From: Solirubrobacteraceae bacterium
GTDB lineage: Bacteria > Actinomycetota > Thermoleophilia > Solirubrobacterales > Solirubrobacteraceae
Assembly (NCBI GenBank): GCA_030725785.1
Contig: JANRFB010000008.1
Span: 1-46,538, forward strand
DNA: 46,538 bases
Direction: 5' to 3'
In this document: positions 22,072-30,825 of the stretch, piece by piece
Numbering within the stretch: the first letter of the stretch is position 1
Layout of the letters: every line of letters begins with the position of its first letter
Made by a program: the position numbers and the translations under genes
Notes under the pieces: generated by a model
Told to the model about the DNA's origin: nothing
The model's database searches: none
What the model saw: the letters and a program-made list of their open reading frames with translations, nothing else

Positions 22072-24648
22072 ATGGCCCAAGCGGCCGGACCGGTACCTAC
22101 CGGCAAAGAGATAGAGCGCGCTGAAGCGTTCACGTTGGAAAAATTCGTCTATCCGGGCGAAGAGGTTGACGTTGCCTTGGCGCCGGGCTCGCCGCGCGCC
22201 CGCGCGCTGGCCTACGCGTTGGCTGAGCTCGACGACGGCGCCGAACTTCCCTCGACGAAGTGGCGCCGGTCTTGGTCGCTGCTGCTCGGCCTCGAGCGCG
22301 TGCTCAGTGAAGATGAGCCGCACCTGGCTGACGGCACGGTCCTCAACCCACATCAGGTCGATGCGCTCTCCGGCACCTTGACGGCGCTGCTGGCAGCGCG
22401 GATGAAAGTTGACGGAATTGAGATCGCTGAGCCAGTCTTCGATGTTGATGACGCGCCAGACGAGGCGATTGTCACAGACGACGACGAACTCGCTGCCGAG
22501 CTCGCGGCGCTCGATGAGGAACACGAAGAGGACGAGGACGACGAAGACGACGAAGTGGTCGAAGAGGTCGAGGTTGAGGTTGACCTGATCGAAGCTCCGG
22601 AGGGAACCGACGAGGACATTGATGCCGAAGCGCTCGATGATCCCAACGCAGACAAGCGCTTCTGGTTCGAGCACGCAACCGGAGCCGGCAAGACGGTCGC
22701 TGCGATGGGCTTCGTTGACGCCTCGCGGACCGGCGGCATTCTGATTCTGACTCATCGCCGCAACCTCGTCGATCAGTTCAATGAGGAGATCCGCACGCGT
22801 GGCTATGCCGATCGCATTTCGGGCCCGTTGCTCGGTGACGAGGGGCTCGACTTAAGCGGCCCCGTCACGGTCGAGACCTACCAGTGGTTTGTTCGTCATG
22901 CCGGCAACATCTCGAGCGCTTACACAATCGTCATCTGCGATGAGGCCCACACCGCACTGGGTGAGAAAACGAGCGCCGCAATTCGTGAGTGGACCGGCCC
23001 GGTCTTCATCGGCATGACGGCGACGGGCGCCTTGATTGCGCGCCACGTAACCGATCTCTTCCCGACCCAAACTTCGCGCTTTGACCTTGCGCAGGCAGCG
23101 CGGCGCGGAGTGATTTCACCGCTCCGCTGCCTTCGGATTCCACCCGGCCCGGGCGTCCGCACGATCGCCAACGTTCCGCTGCGAAAGGGCGAAGTTGACG
23201 TTGAGTTTGATCAAGAGATGCTCGCTGAGCTGCTCGATCAAGGACCCTTCAACATGGCGATCGCCGACCTTTATAAGACCCGCTTCAACGGCGTTCCCGG
23301 CGTTGTATATACGGCCGGCGTGCAGCACGCCTACAACGTTGCCGAGGCATTCCGTAACCTCAACATCAAGGCCGAGGCCGTCTCCGGCGAGACGCCCAAG
23401 CGCGAGCTGGCTGAGATTCTCGCTCGCTACGAGGCCGGTGACATCGACGTGCTGGTTAATGCTCAGCTGCTCGCGGAGGGCTGGAACAGCCCGCGCGCGA
23501 CGGTCTGCATGCACCTAGCGCCAACCGCGTCAAAGCGGATCTACCAGCAGCGCGTTGGCCGTGTAACGCGTCGCCACCCCGGCAAGGAGGCCGGCGTCGT
23601 CGTCGACTTCGTCCACCCGGCAACGCGCCACGATGATCCCGTCGTCACGCTTCACTCGCTGCTCGACCGCGACGTCTACCGCGGCGGCGCAATCGTCGTC
23701 GGCCCTGTTCGCCGTGGCCGCGGCCGACGGGTTCGCGTTGAGCGTCGTGTGCTTCCGGTGACGCCCGGCGAGGAGCGTCGTCACGAAGTATTCGAGCGCG
23801 AGCTGTGGCGGATAGGCGTCGAGAATCTCGACTACGGCGAGCAGCACATGTGGGCCGCCTTGGCCGGTGCCCGCGTGGCACCGACCGGTTGGCGTCGCGC
23901 CCGCGCGATGTTGCAGTTCGATCGCAGCGGTGAGCTGAAACGCCGCTTCCTGCTGACAGTCGTCGAACGCAACGACCATGCGCCACTGCGAATTCGGGCG
24001 CTGCAGGAGATCGCCGCCTTGAAGGATCCGGAGGCATTCGACTTGGCGATCGACATGATTGAACCGTGGAGCAAGGATCAGCGCCGCGAAGGGGCGAAGG
24101 TCTGCCTCCAGGCACTGGCCGACAAACGGATCGGCGGCCGCGACCAGGCCACAGGTTGGATCTGGCGCCTTGCCGACTACACACGCGAGCTGCACGAGCA
24201 GTACGCGGTTCAGCGCTGGCCTGAAACGAAGCGCCTGCTTGGACTGCTGGTGAATTCTTCTGGCGCTGCCCACGCACGCAACGCGCGCAAGCTTGTTCAG
24301 GCAATTCGCGAGCAGGATCGCCGCCTGCAGATAGCGATTCTGGCAAGCGCTGTAGCCCACACGCCGGAGGCCGAGGAGGTCCTGCGTGGAGCACGAACGC
24401 GGCTCGCTCGCAAGCCGGGCTCCTGCTCGCGTGAACTGCTGCGCAATTTCCCGAAGGGCAAAGGCCGCCGCAAGCGCAGTCGCCGCCGTCGCTCCGGTGG
24501 AGCAAACGCTGCCGGCGCGAAGCGGCGGCGTGAGGCTCAGAAGGACGCTGATCAGTCGAGCGAAGCTAGCGCCGAGGCGAAGCAGGAGAGCGGCAGCGAA
24601 AGTGAAGCCGGCGCCGAGGGCGGCTCCGAAGATCAGGCTGCCGCTTAG
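22072..24648 (+). CDS. DEAH-box superfamily 2 helicase with acidic insert and basic tail
   Basis: This is an 858-residue protein. A unique N-terminal region (1-88) precedes LNPHQVDAL (91-99, a Q-motif-like segment). A highly acidic insert follows (about 126-190, long Glu/Asp runs), then Walker A ATGAGKT (202-208), Walker B ICDEAHT (288-294), MTATGA (315-320), LLAEGWNSPRAT (466-477) and motif VI QQRVGRVTRR (492-501). The 550-810 region is helical and rich in Arg/Glu. The tail (about 810-858) is basic then Ser/Glu-rich. The core matches ResIII/RecG-like ATPases that remodel nucleic acid. No nuclease or methylase partner is nearby, so it is not an evident restriction system. The role may be RNA or DNA processing. 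The stop interlocks with birA. Confidence 0.85.
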   Translation: MAQAAGPVPTGKEIERAEAFTLEKFVYPGEEVDVALAPGSPRARALAYALAELDDGAELPSTKWRRSWSLLLGLERVLSEDEPHLADGTVLNPHQVDALSGTLTALLAARMKVDGIEIAEPVFDVDDAPDEAIVTDDDELAAELAALDEEHEEDEDDEDDEVVEEVEVEVDLIEAPEGTDEDIDAEALDDPNADKRFWFEHATGAGKTVAAMGFVDASRTGGILILTHRRNLVDQFNEEIRTRGYADRISGPLLGDEGLDLSGPVTVETYQWFVRHAGNISSAYTIVICDEAHTALGEKTSAAIREWTGPVFIGMTATGALIARHVTDLFPTQTSRFDLAQAARRGVISPLRCLRIPPGPGVRTIANVPLRKGEVDVEFDQEMLAELLDQGPFNMAIADLYKTRFNGVPGVVYTAGVQHAYNVAEAFRNLNIKAEAVSGETPKRELAEILARYEAGDIDVLVNAQLLAEGWNSPRATVCMHLAPTASKRIYQQRVGRVTRRHPGKEAGVVVDFVHPATRHDDPVVTLHSLLDRDVYRGGAIVVGPVRRGRGRRVRVERRVLPVTPGEERRHEVFERELWRIGVENLDYGEQHMWAALAGARVAPTGWRRARAMLQFDRSGELKRRFLLTVVERNDHAPLRIRALQEIAALKDPEAFDLAIDMIEPWSKDQRREGAKVCLQALADKRIGGRDQATGWIWRLADYTRELHEQYAVQRWPETKRLLGLLVNSSGAAHARNARKLVQAIREQDRRLQIAILASAVAHTPEAEEVLRGARTRLARKPGSCSRELLRNFPKGKGRRKRSRRRRSGGANAAGAKRRREAQKDADQSSEASAEAKQESGSESEAGAEGGSEDQAAA

Positions 24649-25361
24649 CTTCCGGCGGCGGTGAGGTGAACCTCGCCGGCGCTGAGCTCCAGCTCTGAAC
24701 CATCCTCGCGTCGCACTCGCAAAGAACCACTGGCGCTGACGCCAAGTGCCGTGCCGCTCGCTACCAGCTCGCCTTCGCTCCAGCCGATCTCTTTGCCAAG
24801 CAACGCGTCGCGCCGTTGCCAGAGCGTGAGAATTTCTTCGTCTGGCAGGGTCAGCGCCCGTTCGAACTGGTCAACAAGGCGCTCTAGTACCTGCGCGCGC
24901 TGCTGGCTGCGCAGCCCGAGCGTCGCCGCTCGCCCGCGCAGCTCGCTTGGAAGTTGGGCTAGGTCGAGTGCCACGTTGAGGCCAACACCGACGATCGCCC
25001 AGTTCTCCTGCGGCCTTGCCTCACAAAGGATCCCCGCGACTTTGCCGGCGGGAGCCTCTTCGACCCCCAGCAGAATGTCGTTGGGCCACTTGATCTTTGC
25101 GGCCGGGCCGCATACTTCAGCTACCGCGACCGCGGCGACTAGTGCCAGCAGCGGGGGTGGCTCGCGCAGTAGTAGCGAGATCAGCAGCGAGCTTCCCGGT
25201 GGTGCGACCCACTCGCGGCCTTGGCGGCCGCGGCCACTGCTCTGCTCGTCGGCGCTTACGAGCGTGCCGTGCGGCGCGCCGGCGTCAGCCAATTCACGCG
25301 CGCGGTCGTTGGTCGAGCCAATCGAGCTGAAGTGGAGATGCGGCGACCCGAGTTGGCTCAT
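24645..25361 (-). CDS. birA: Biotin--[acetyl-CoA-carboxylase] ligase
   Basis: This 238-residue protein attaches biotin to the carboxyl-carrier subunit of acyl-CoA carboxylases through biotinyl-AMP. It has STNDRAREL near residue 13, the biotin/ATP loop SSGRGRQGREW near 41 and KWPNDIL near 94. There is no N-terminal HTH, so it is the monofunctional class without repressor activity. The C-terminal cap is short. It overlaps the SAM-hydrolase gene (ATGA at 25358-25361), and its stop shares bases with the helicase stop. Confidence 0.94.
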   Translation of the reverse strand: MSQLGSPHLHFSSIGSTNDRARELADAGAPHGTLVSADEQSSGRGRQGREWVAPPGSSLLISLLLREPPPLLALVAAVAVAEVCGPAAKIKWPNDILLGVEEAPAGKVAGILCEARPQENWAIVGVGLNVALDLAQLPSELRGRAATLGLRSQQRAQVLERLVDQFERALTLPDEEILTLWQRRDALLGKEIGWSEGELVASGTALGVSASGSLRVRREDGSELELSAGEVHLTAAGS

Positions 25362-26155
25362 CGGGGCGTGATGCGGACCTCGTCGTCGGTTGCCAAGCCG
25401 AGCATCTCGGCGGCCGACCCGCGGTTGACGGCAACAGCCAGCGATCGGTAAGCGTCCTGGTATACGAGCAGCGCGCCGGTTGGCACGTCGATGTAGCTGG
25501 CGACATACGGTGCGTCGTTGCCGTTGACCGAGAGCAGCTGACCGAGCCTGAGGCCGAAGGCGGCGAGCTCCTGGTGCTCGACGTCGAGCGTGACGTTGCC
25601 GAAGGTGTCAACAGTCAGTGCGTGCGCGATCAGTTGGTCATCCTCGGCGCGAGCCAACGGCATCTCGAGCACGGTCACTTCATCCGGGTCGAGCGGCGTG
25701 CCGCACTCGGCGAGGTGGCCGCCGCCCGCCAGGTGGGCGGCGACAGGGGAGAAGATGTCGCGGCCGTGGAACGTGGCTGCGGTCGGCTCGAGCCGCTGCG
25801 GCGTGCCGGAGATGTCGACCGCTTCGACGATGCCCCCGAAGCGCTGAGCGGCGAGCGAGATCAGGCCATTGTCGGGCGCGACAAAGAAGCGGTCTTCGTC
25901 GGCGGTGCGGACCGCGATCCCGCGCCGCCTACCGCCAACCTGAGGATCAACGACGGCGAGGTGAACGCCGGCCGGGAAGTAGGGGAGCGACCGGCGCAGG
26001 ACAAGCGCGCCGCTGCGCACATCGTGGCGCTCAATCCCGTGAGTAATGTCGAAGACGCGGCTGGCCGGGGCGCTCTGGGCGATCACGGCGTGGCAGACAC
26101 CGACGTACTCATCGTCGTAGCCGTAGTCGGTCAGGAAGGTGATCGGCCGCGACAT
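25358..26155 (-). CDS. SAM hydroxide adenosyltransferase (S-adenosylmethionine hydrolase, DUF62)
   Basis: This 265-residue protein begins PITFLTDYGYDDEYVGVCHA, the DUF62/fluorinase-family N-terminal motif whose Asp binds the SAM ribose. FVAPDNGLISL near residue 92 and FHGRDIFSPVAAHLA near 128 carry the conserved Asp/His residues. The family converts SAM plus water to adenosine and methionine; the chlorinase/fluorinase relatives are rare. Its physiological role is unclear. It lies 51 bp downstream of the cobA-hemD gene and overlaps birA, so it may be a distal part of the heme operon. Uroporphyrinogen methyltransferase also uses SAM, but a functional link is only speculation. Confidence 0.9.
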   Translation of the reverse strand: MSRPITFLTDYGYDDEYVGVCHAVIAQSAPASRVFDITHGIERHDVRSGALVLRRSLPYFPAGVHLAVVDPQVGGRRRGIAVRTADEDRFFVAPDNGLISLAAQRFGGIVEAVDISGTPQRLEPTAATFHGRDIFSPVAAHLAGGGHLAECGTPLDPDEVTVLEMPLARAEDDQLIAHALTVDTFGNVTLDVEHQELAAFGLRLGQLLSVNGNDAPYVASYIDVPTGALLVYQDAYRSLAVAVNRGSAAEMLGLATDDEVRITPR

Positions 26156-26183
26156 CGGTCAGCGGTCTATGCGATCGAAGTTG

Positions 26184-26203
26184 CGCTCAAGCTCCATTGA
26201 GCG
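26184..26203 (-). other. Hairpin just after the cobA-hemD stop
   Basis: CGCTCAA (26184-26190) pairs perfectly over 7 bp with TTGAGCG (26197-26203), loop six bases, starting three bases after the TAG stop on the minus strand. No U-tract follows, so at best it is a partial terminator or a 3'-end stabiliser dividing the heme genes from the SAM hydrolase and birA. Confidence 0.4.
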
Positions 26204-26206
26204 AAC

Positions 26207-27676
26207 CTACCTTGTTGACGCATCGGCGATCAGCGCCGCAACCAAGCCGTCGGGCGTGTGGTCGCTCGCCTCGATCGTTGGTTCGTATCCGAGCTCGCGC
26301 AGCTGCTCGCTCGTGACCGGCCCGATCGAAACAAGTCGCGGCCCGTCGAGCGTTCCCGCCGCCTCATGAAAGAAGCGCGCCGAGGAGGCTGAGGTGAAAG
26401 TTGCGTAGTCGGCGCCTAGCGCCGCGGCGCGGGCATCATTGCTGAGCGGCTCGGCGATCGTGCGGTAGAGCGCCAGCAGATCAACCTCGGCGCCGCGTGC
26501 GCGCAGCGCATCCGGCAGAACGTCGCGCGCCTCTTCGGCGCGGGCGATCAAGGCGCGCTGGATCGGAACGCTTTCAAGCGCTTCAACGAGCGCTTCGGCG
26601 ATCGAGCGGTCCGGAACGACGTCGGCCTTGATTCCGTGGGCCAGTAGCGCCCGAGCTGTTCCCGGCCCAATCGCGGCAACGGTCAGGCCGGCCAGGTCGC
26701 GCGCATCGCCGAGCGCTGCGAAGAGCTGCTCGACGCCGTTGGGGCTGGTCAGGCAGAGAAGGTCATACTTCTTCAAGTCCGGCAGCGGCGGGCTTAGTGG
26801 CTCAATCTTGATTGCCGGAGCTTCGACGACCTCGGCCCCGAGCGTGCTTAGCCGCGAGGCCAGAGCACTCGCCTGAGCGCGGGCGCGCGTTACGGCGATA
26901 GTCGTTCCTGCGAGCGGGCGGGCAGCCTCGCGCCAGCCGATCTGCTCGCCGAGCGCTGCAACGTCGCCGATTACGCTGATCGCAGGCGCCTTGATCTCTG
27001 CGTCCTCAGCGATCCTGGCGATAGTTGCGAGAGTGCCAACGACTTCACGTTGGGCGGCGAAGGTTCCGCGCTCAATTACAGCTGCCGGCTGCTCGCCGGG
27101 GCGCCCTCCAGCAATCAGCTTTTCGGCAATTCCCCCAAGGCTGCGCACGCCCATGTAGAACACGAGCGTGCCGGGGAAGGCGGCCAGCGCCGGCCAGTCG
27201 ATCTGCGTCTCCGGCTTGTCGGGATTTTCATGGCCGGTTACGAACGCAACGGCGCTGGAGACGCCGCGCTGCGTTACGGGAATGCCTGCGTAGGCCGAGG
27301 CCGCAATCCCGGCCGTCACCCCCGGAACCACCTCGACGGCGATCCCGCGCTCGAGGCAGGCGATCGCCTCTTCGCCGCCGCGACCAAAGACGAATGGGTC
27401 GCCGCCCTTGAGCCGCACGACGCTGCGCCCGGCGAGTGCGTGTTCGATGATTAGCTCGTTCGTTACCTCTTGCGGCACCTGTTTGCCGCCGCCGATCTTG
27501 CCGACGTCGATCAGTTCAGCGTCGCTGCGAGCGTGCTCGAGCGCTCGAGGCCCGATCAACTGGTCATGGAGAACCACGTCGGCGCTGGCCAGCAGTTCGG
27601 CGCCGCGCAAAGTGATCAGCCCCTCATCGCCAGGGCCTGCACCAACCAGATAGACGGTTCCGGCAGCGGCGCTCAT
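26207..27676 (-). CDS. cobA-hemD: Fused uroporphyrinogen-III C-methyltransferase / uroporphyrinogen-III synthase
   Basis: From ATG 27676 this is 489 residues; the open frame runs 37 codons further but that part lies inside hemC. The N-terminal half (about 5-240) is SUMT: VYLVGAGPGDEGLITLRG, RLKGGDPFVFGRGGEE, VVPGVTAGIAASAYAGIP. It makes precorrin-2 from uroporphyrinogen III. The C-terminal half (about 250-485) is HemD-like (TTIAVTRARAQASALASRL, LCLTSPNGVEQLF), which cyclises hydroxymethylbilane. The fusion is common in Gram-positive bacteria. Its ATG overlaps the hemC stop (ATGA). Together with the precorrin-2 dehydrogenase at 33.2 kb it completes siroheme precursor synthesis. Confidence 0.94.
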   Translation of the reverse strand: MSAAAGTVYLVGAGPGDEGLITLRGAELLASADVVLHDQLIGPRALEHARSDAELIDVGKIGGGKQVPQEVTNELIIEHALAGRSVVRLKGGDPFVFGRGGEEAIACLERGIAVEVVPGVTAGIAASAYAGIPVTQRGVSSAVAFVTGHENPDKPETQIDWPALAAFPGTLVFYMGVRSLGGIAEKLIAGGRPGEQPAAVIERGTFAAQREVVGTLATIARIAEDAEIKAPAISVIGDVAALGEQIGWREAARPLAGTTIAVTRARAQASALASRLSTLGAEVVEAPAIKIEPLSPPLPDLKKYDLLCLTSPNGVEQLFAALGDARDLAGLTVAAIGPGTARALLAHGIKADVVPDRSIAEALVEALESVPIQRALIARAEEARDVLPDALRARGAEVDLLALYRTIAEPLSNDARAAALGADYATFTSASSARFFHEAAGTLDGPRLVSIGPVTSEQLRELGYEPTIEASDHTPDGLVAALIADASTR

Positions 27677-28539
27677 CGCCCGAGCACCTCGTTGGCTCCG
27701 GCGGCGAGCATCCGCTGGCCAACTTCGCGCCCGAGCTGATCCGGCGTGCTCGCGCCGTCGCTGATTGTTAGCTCGTCGCGAAGCCAAGCTGATCCGTCGG
27801 CGCGCCCGACGAAGGCGGCCAGCGTCATTGCTTGACCTTCAAAGCTGGCGTGCGCCCCGACCGGCGTGTTGCAATCGGCTTCGAGCACTTCGATCAGGGC
27901 GCGCTCGGCGAGCAGAGAGTGGTGCGCCGCTGCGTCGTCGAGTGCGAGCGCTAGAGCAATCGATTCGCTGTCGCCTTCGCGCGCCGTGATCGCGAGTGTC
28001 CCTTGGCCGGCTGAAGGGATCATCTGATCGAGCAGCCCGCCGGCCTCACCGGCGCGCCCGAGCCGCTCAAGGCCTGCCATTGCGAGCACGATAGCGTCGT
28101 ATTCGTCGCCTTCCAGCGCTGCCAACCGCGTGTCGACGTTGCCGCGCAGATCGTCGATCTGAAGGTCATCTCGGAGCGCGCGCAGTTGCGCCGAGCGGCG
28201 AACTGAACTTGTGCCGATGCGTGCTCCATCGGCAAGCTGCTCGAGCGATCCGGCGCCGCAGAGCACGTCGAACGGGTTGGCCCGCGCCGGCGTAGCGGCG
28301 ATTACTAGCCCGTCGGCGAGCCTTGCCGGGAGGTCCTTCGCTGAATGAACCGCCAGAGCGATGCGGCCATCAAGCAGCGCTGCGTCAAGCTCGCGAACCC
28401 AGCGCTCTTTGTCGTCGTTGGCGTCGAAGCCGCGGTCGCCAGAGGTCGTGATCGTCTCCAGCTCGCAGCCCTCAATCGCCGCTGCGACAGTCCCTGCCTG
28501 CGCCAGCGCGAGAGCGCTGCCGCGCGTTCCCAGCTTCAC
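27673..28539 (-). CDS. hemC: Hydroxymethylbilane synthase (porphobilinogen deaminase)
   Basis: This 288-residue protein begins MKLGTRGSALALAQA, the family hallmark. It has HSAKDLPARL near residue 65, IGTSSVRRSAQLRALR near 106 and the dipyrromethane-cofactor cysteine in EADCNTPVGAHA near 217. It joins four porphobilinogens into hydroxymethylbilane. It is slightly shorter than the E. coli enzyme (313). It overlaps both hemA (28536-28539) and cobA-hemD by four bases, so the three are tightly coupled. No hemB lies in the operon. Confidence 0.96.
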   Translation of the reverse strand: MKLGTRGSALALAQAGTVAAAIEGCELETITTSGDRGFDANDDKERWVRELDAALLDGRIALAVHSAKDLPARLADGLVIAATPARANPFDVLCGAGSLEQLADGARIGTSSVRRSAQLRALRDDLQIDDLRGNVDTRLAALEGDEYDAIVLAMAGLERLGRAGEAGGLLDQMIPSAGQGTLAITAREGDSESIALALALDDAAAHHSLLAERALIEVLEADCNTPVGAHASFEGQAMTLAAFVGRADGSAWLRDELTISDGASTPDQLGREVGQRMLAAGANEVLGR

Positions 28540-29891
28540 GACTCACGCCGAAGTGGGCGGACCTCCGCGGCCTGGCCAAAATCTGCCTCAGCTGCAGCGG
28601 CGCTGGACCCGGCGGCCTCTTCCGGCACTTCGTCAAGGCCGAAGAGCTCGCGCAGCACGGCGATCCGCCCGTGGCCGCCGCCCTGCTCCAATGCCTTCGT
28701 GCGGATTGTTGGCTCGTGCAGGAGTCGCTGCATCACGGCGCGGGCGATCGCCTCGACGCGCACGACGTCGCGCGAGGAGGCGCTCTCCCAGCGGCCGTCA
28801 TTCTCGGCCAAGACCTGTTCAACGATCGATGAGCCGTGATCGCGCAGCGCGGCAATCGTCGGCGTAGCTCCCTGCTGGGCCATCCAGCCGGAGAAGCGAT
28901 CTATTTCGTCTTCAATGATCTCTGAGGCCTGCTCGCGCTCGCCTTCACGCACCTGCAGGTTGCGGGCGGCAGCGTTTTGAAGGTCGTCCATGTTCAGTAC
29001 GCGCACGCCAGGGATCCCGTCGCAGCCATCCTCGATATCGCGCGGAACGGCGATGTCAATAAGCAGCAGCGCGCGACCGTCGCGTGACTCCATCATCATC
29101 TCGAGCTCGCTGACGCCGATGATCGGGTGCGGCGAGGAGGTTGACGCGACGACGATGTCTGCATCGATCATTCGCTGTGGCAGCTCGTCGAGCGAGCCAA
29201 CGTCGCCACCGAAGCGCTGAGCGAGTTCGCGAGCGCGCTCAATTCGCCGGTTGGCGACGAACATCGTTGTCACGCCCTGCTCGCTGAGTGCCCGCGCCGT
29301 AAGTTCGGCGGTCTCGCCGGCGCCGATTACAACAACGCTGCTCTGGCTCAGATCGCCGACCGTCTCCTCGGCAAGTGCGACTGCTATCGAAGGGATGCTG
29401 ACGCGTGCCGTTCCCAGTGCCGTTTCGGTTCGCACGCGCTTGCCGGCTTGGAGCGCGGCGCGAAAGAGGCGGTTAGTGAACGGGCCTGTCGTCCCCGCTG
29501 CCAGCGCGCCCTCGTAGGAGCGGCGGACTTGGCCCTGAACCTCGTTCTCACCGACGATCATCGAATCGAGGCCCGCAGTTACGCGGAAGAGGTGGCGCGC
29601 GGCGTCGCAGTTGCGCGGCGAGTAGACGATGTCAACGAGTTCGGTGGGGCGGATTCCAGCGCGCGCTGCAAGCTTGCTCAGCAGCACGCTTTCAGCGTCA
29701 ACCGAGTTGCGAGCAACGATGTAAACCTCGGTGCGGTTGCAGGTTGAGATCACGACCGCTTCGCGAAGCTCCTCACTGGAAACGAGCTCACGGACGAACC
29801 GTTCAGCTTCCACGTCGGTCAGCGCGACGCGCTCGCGCAGAGCTACCGGAGCGGTCTTGTGCGAGATGCCGATTGCCAGCAGTTCAGTCAC
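28536..29891 (-). CDS. hemA: Glutamyl-tRNA reductase
   Basis: This 451-residue protein reduces Glu-tRNA to glutamate-1-semialdehyde, the first step of C5-pathway tetrapyrrole synthesis. GISHKTAPVALRERV is near residue 8, and the catalytic cysteine is in VISTCNRTEVYI near 50. The NADPH domain has VVVIGAGETAELTARAL near 188. A dimerisation helix lies at the C-terminus, and the tail after about 420 is Glu/Ala-rich. It overlaps ccmD upstream and hemC downstream, an unusual position between cytochrome-c and heme genes. Confidence 0.96.
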   Translation of the reverse strand: MTELLAIGISHKTAPVALRERVALTDVEAERFVRELVSSEELREAVVISTCNRTEVYIVARNSVDAESVLLSKLAARAGIRPTELVDIVYSPRNCDAARHLFRVTAGLDSMIVGENEVQGQVRRSYEGALAAGTTGPFTNRLFRAALQAGKRVRTETALGTARVSIPSIAVALAEETVGDLSQSSVVVIGAGETAELTARALSEQGVTTMFVANRRIERARELAQRFGGDVGSLDELPQRMIDADIVVASTSSPHPIIGVSELEMMMESRDGRALLLIDIAVPRDIEDGCDGIPGVRVLNMDDLQNAAARNLQVREGEREQASEIIEDEIDRFSGWMAQQGATPTIAALRDHGSSIVEQVLAENDGRWESASSRDVVRVEAIARAVMQRLLHEPTIRTKALEQGGGHGRIAVLRELFGLDEVPEEAAGSSAAAAEADFGQAAEVRPLRRES

Positions 29892-30073
29892 TGGCTGCCC
29901 TCTTCCGTCTTCTCTGCTGACCGCTGCTGCGACTGCGCCAGCAGTTCGGCCAGCTCGCGCTCAACGCGCGCAGCACGGATCGCCGCGATCGCGATGTAGA
30001 TCAGCAGGATGAAAAGGAAGACGAGATAGGCGGCGGCTACGTAGCCGGTGTTGGGCGGCAGCGTGTTGCTCAT
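29888..30073 (-). CDS. ccmD: CcmD-like small heme-exporter subunit
   Basis: This is a 61-residue protein. One TM helix lies at about residues 11-32 (YVAAAYLVFLFILLIYIAI), then a basic/amphipathic cytoplasmic end (RAARVERELAELLAQ), the CcmD architecture. The ATG 30073 overlaps the ccmC stop and its own stop overlaps hemA, both by four bases. A longer open frame upstream (to 30433) lies antisense-free inside ccmC and is rejected. CcmD helps release holo-CcmE from CcmABC in proteobacterial System I. Similarity is by size, topology and position, so it is less certain than its neighbours. Confidence 0.8.
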   Translation of the reverse strand: MSNTLPPNTGYVAAAYLVFLFILLIYIAIAAIRAARVERELAELLAQSQQRSAEKTEEGSQ

Positions 30074-30822
30074 TTGAGGGCAATCCTTGGCGCTGCGCTG
30101 CGGGCAGCGGCGGGCTCGTCGCCGTCGCCGCCGAGGCTGCGCCGCAGTGCGGCCAGCTGCGCTCGGCTGTGCTTGGAGGACATCTCGTACTTGCAGATCG
30201 TGATGAAGAGCAGCGTAACTCCGACTAGGGCGCTGTAGAAGGCAATTCGCATGTCGCCCGGCAGTGAATCGCCGGAGCTGCTGAGCACGCGCGGGTGAAT
30301 CAGCGGGCTGGCGAGCCGCACGGCGATGAAGTTGATCGGCACGAAGGCACCGGCGACGACGGCAAAGACGGCTGCGTAGCGGGCTTGGCGCTCGGGGTCT
30401 TCGATCGAGAAGCGAAGCGGCTGGTAGGTGCAATAGAGCAGGAAGACAATCAGGAACGAAACCAGCGTCGGCTCATCCCAAACCCACCACTGGCCCCAGG
30501 CTGCCTTGCCCCAGATAGAGCCGGTGATTAGCGCGCCGATGCAGAAGATCAAGCCCTGGTGGATCGCCGTGTAGGAGCGCAGATCGTGGCGCGTATCGCC
30601 ACTACGCAGGTATTGGATGCCAAAGATGCCACCGAAGATGAAGCCACCGAGCGTGACGATCGCCAGCGGAACATGGATGTAGAAGATCTTCTGCGAGAAA
30701 CCTTGATCAGCTTCGATCGGCGCGTAGAAGAAGGCCAGCCCGATTGAGGCCGTCAGCACGATCGCGGTTGCAATCGCGTAGCCGGGGAGGCGTCTTCCGT
30801 AGAGGCTCTTTGTCGTTGGCAC
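30070..30822 (-). CDS. ccmC: Heme-handling membrane protein CcmC
   Basis: This 250-residue protein has six TM helices. The tryptophan-rich signature GQWWVWDEPTLVSF lies near residue 107. Two conserved histidines flank it, in IYIHVPLAIVTLG (about 48) and ASPLIHPRVLSS (about 185); these carry heme in CcmC. It is the CcmC/CcsA-type heme delivery protein of System I cytochrome-c maturation. It follows ccmB by three bases and overlaps ccmD. The C-terminal 40 residues are basic and Ala/Arg-rich, longer than usual. Confidence 0.93.
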   Translation of the reverse strand: MPTTKSLYGRRLPGYAIATAIVLTASIGLAFFYAPIEADQGFSQKIFYIHVPLAIVTLGGFIFGGIFGIQYLRSGDTRHDLRSYTAIHQGLIFCIGALITGSIWGKAAWGQWWVWDEPTLVSFLIVFLLYCTYQPLRFSIEDPERQARYAAVFAVVAGAFVPINFIAVRLASPLIHPRVLSSSGDSLPGDMRIAFYSALVGVTLLFITICKYEMSSKHSRAQLAALRRSLGGDGDEPAAARSAAPRIALK

Positions 30823-30825
30823 TGT

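Noticed and set aside
21900-22133. 78-codon N-terminal extension of the TlpA-like frame
   Set aside because: It covers the divergent promoters and the helicase start; the signal-anchor begins right at ATG 21899.
23645-24505. 286-codon and neighbouring minus-strand frames inside the helicase gene
   Set aside because: Cys/Arg/Pro-rich shadows of the helicase codons with no domain and no start signals.
22072-24648. Type I/III restriction system
   Set aside because: ResIII-like helicase motifs alone; no methyltransferase, specificity subunit or nuclease domain is present around it.
24751-25371. 206-codon plus-strand frame over birA
   Set aside because: Ser/Arg-rich antisense shadow; birA on the minus strand carries all the ligase motifs.
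27677-27787. 37-codon extension before cobA-hemD
   Set aside because: It overlaps hemC and has shadow-like composition; ATG 27676 with ATGA overlap fits the SUMT start.
30074-30433. Upstream part of a 181-codon frame ending in ccmD
   Set aside because: It lies inside ccmC in another frame with Arg-rich shadow sequence; the CcmD-like protein starts at 30073 with an ATGA overlap.
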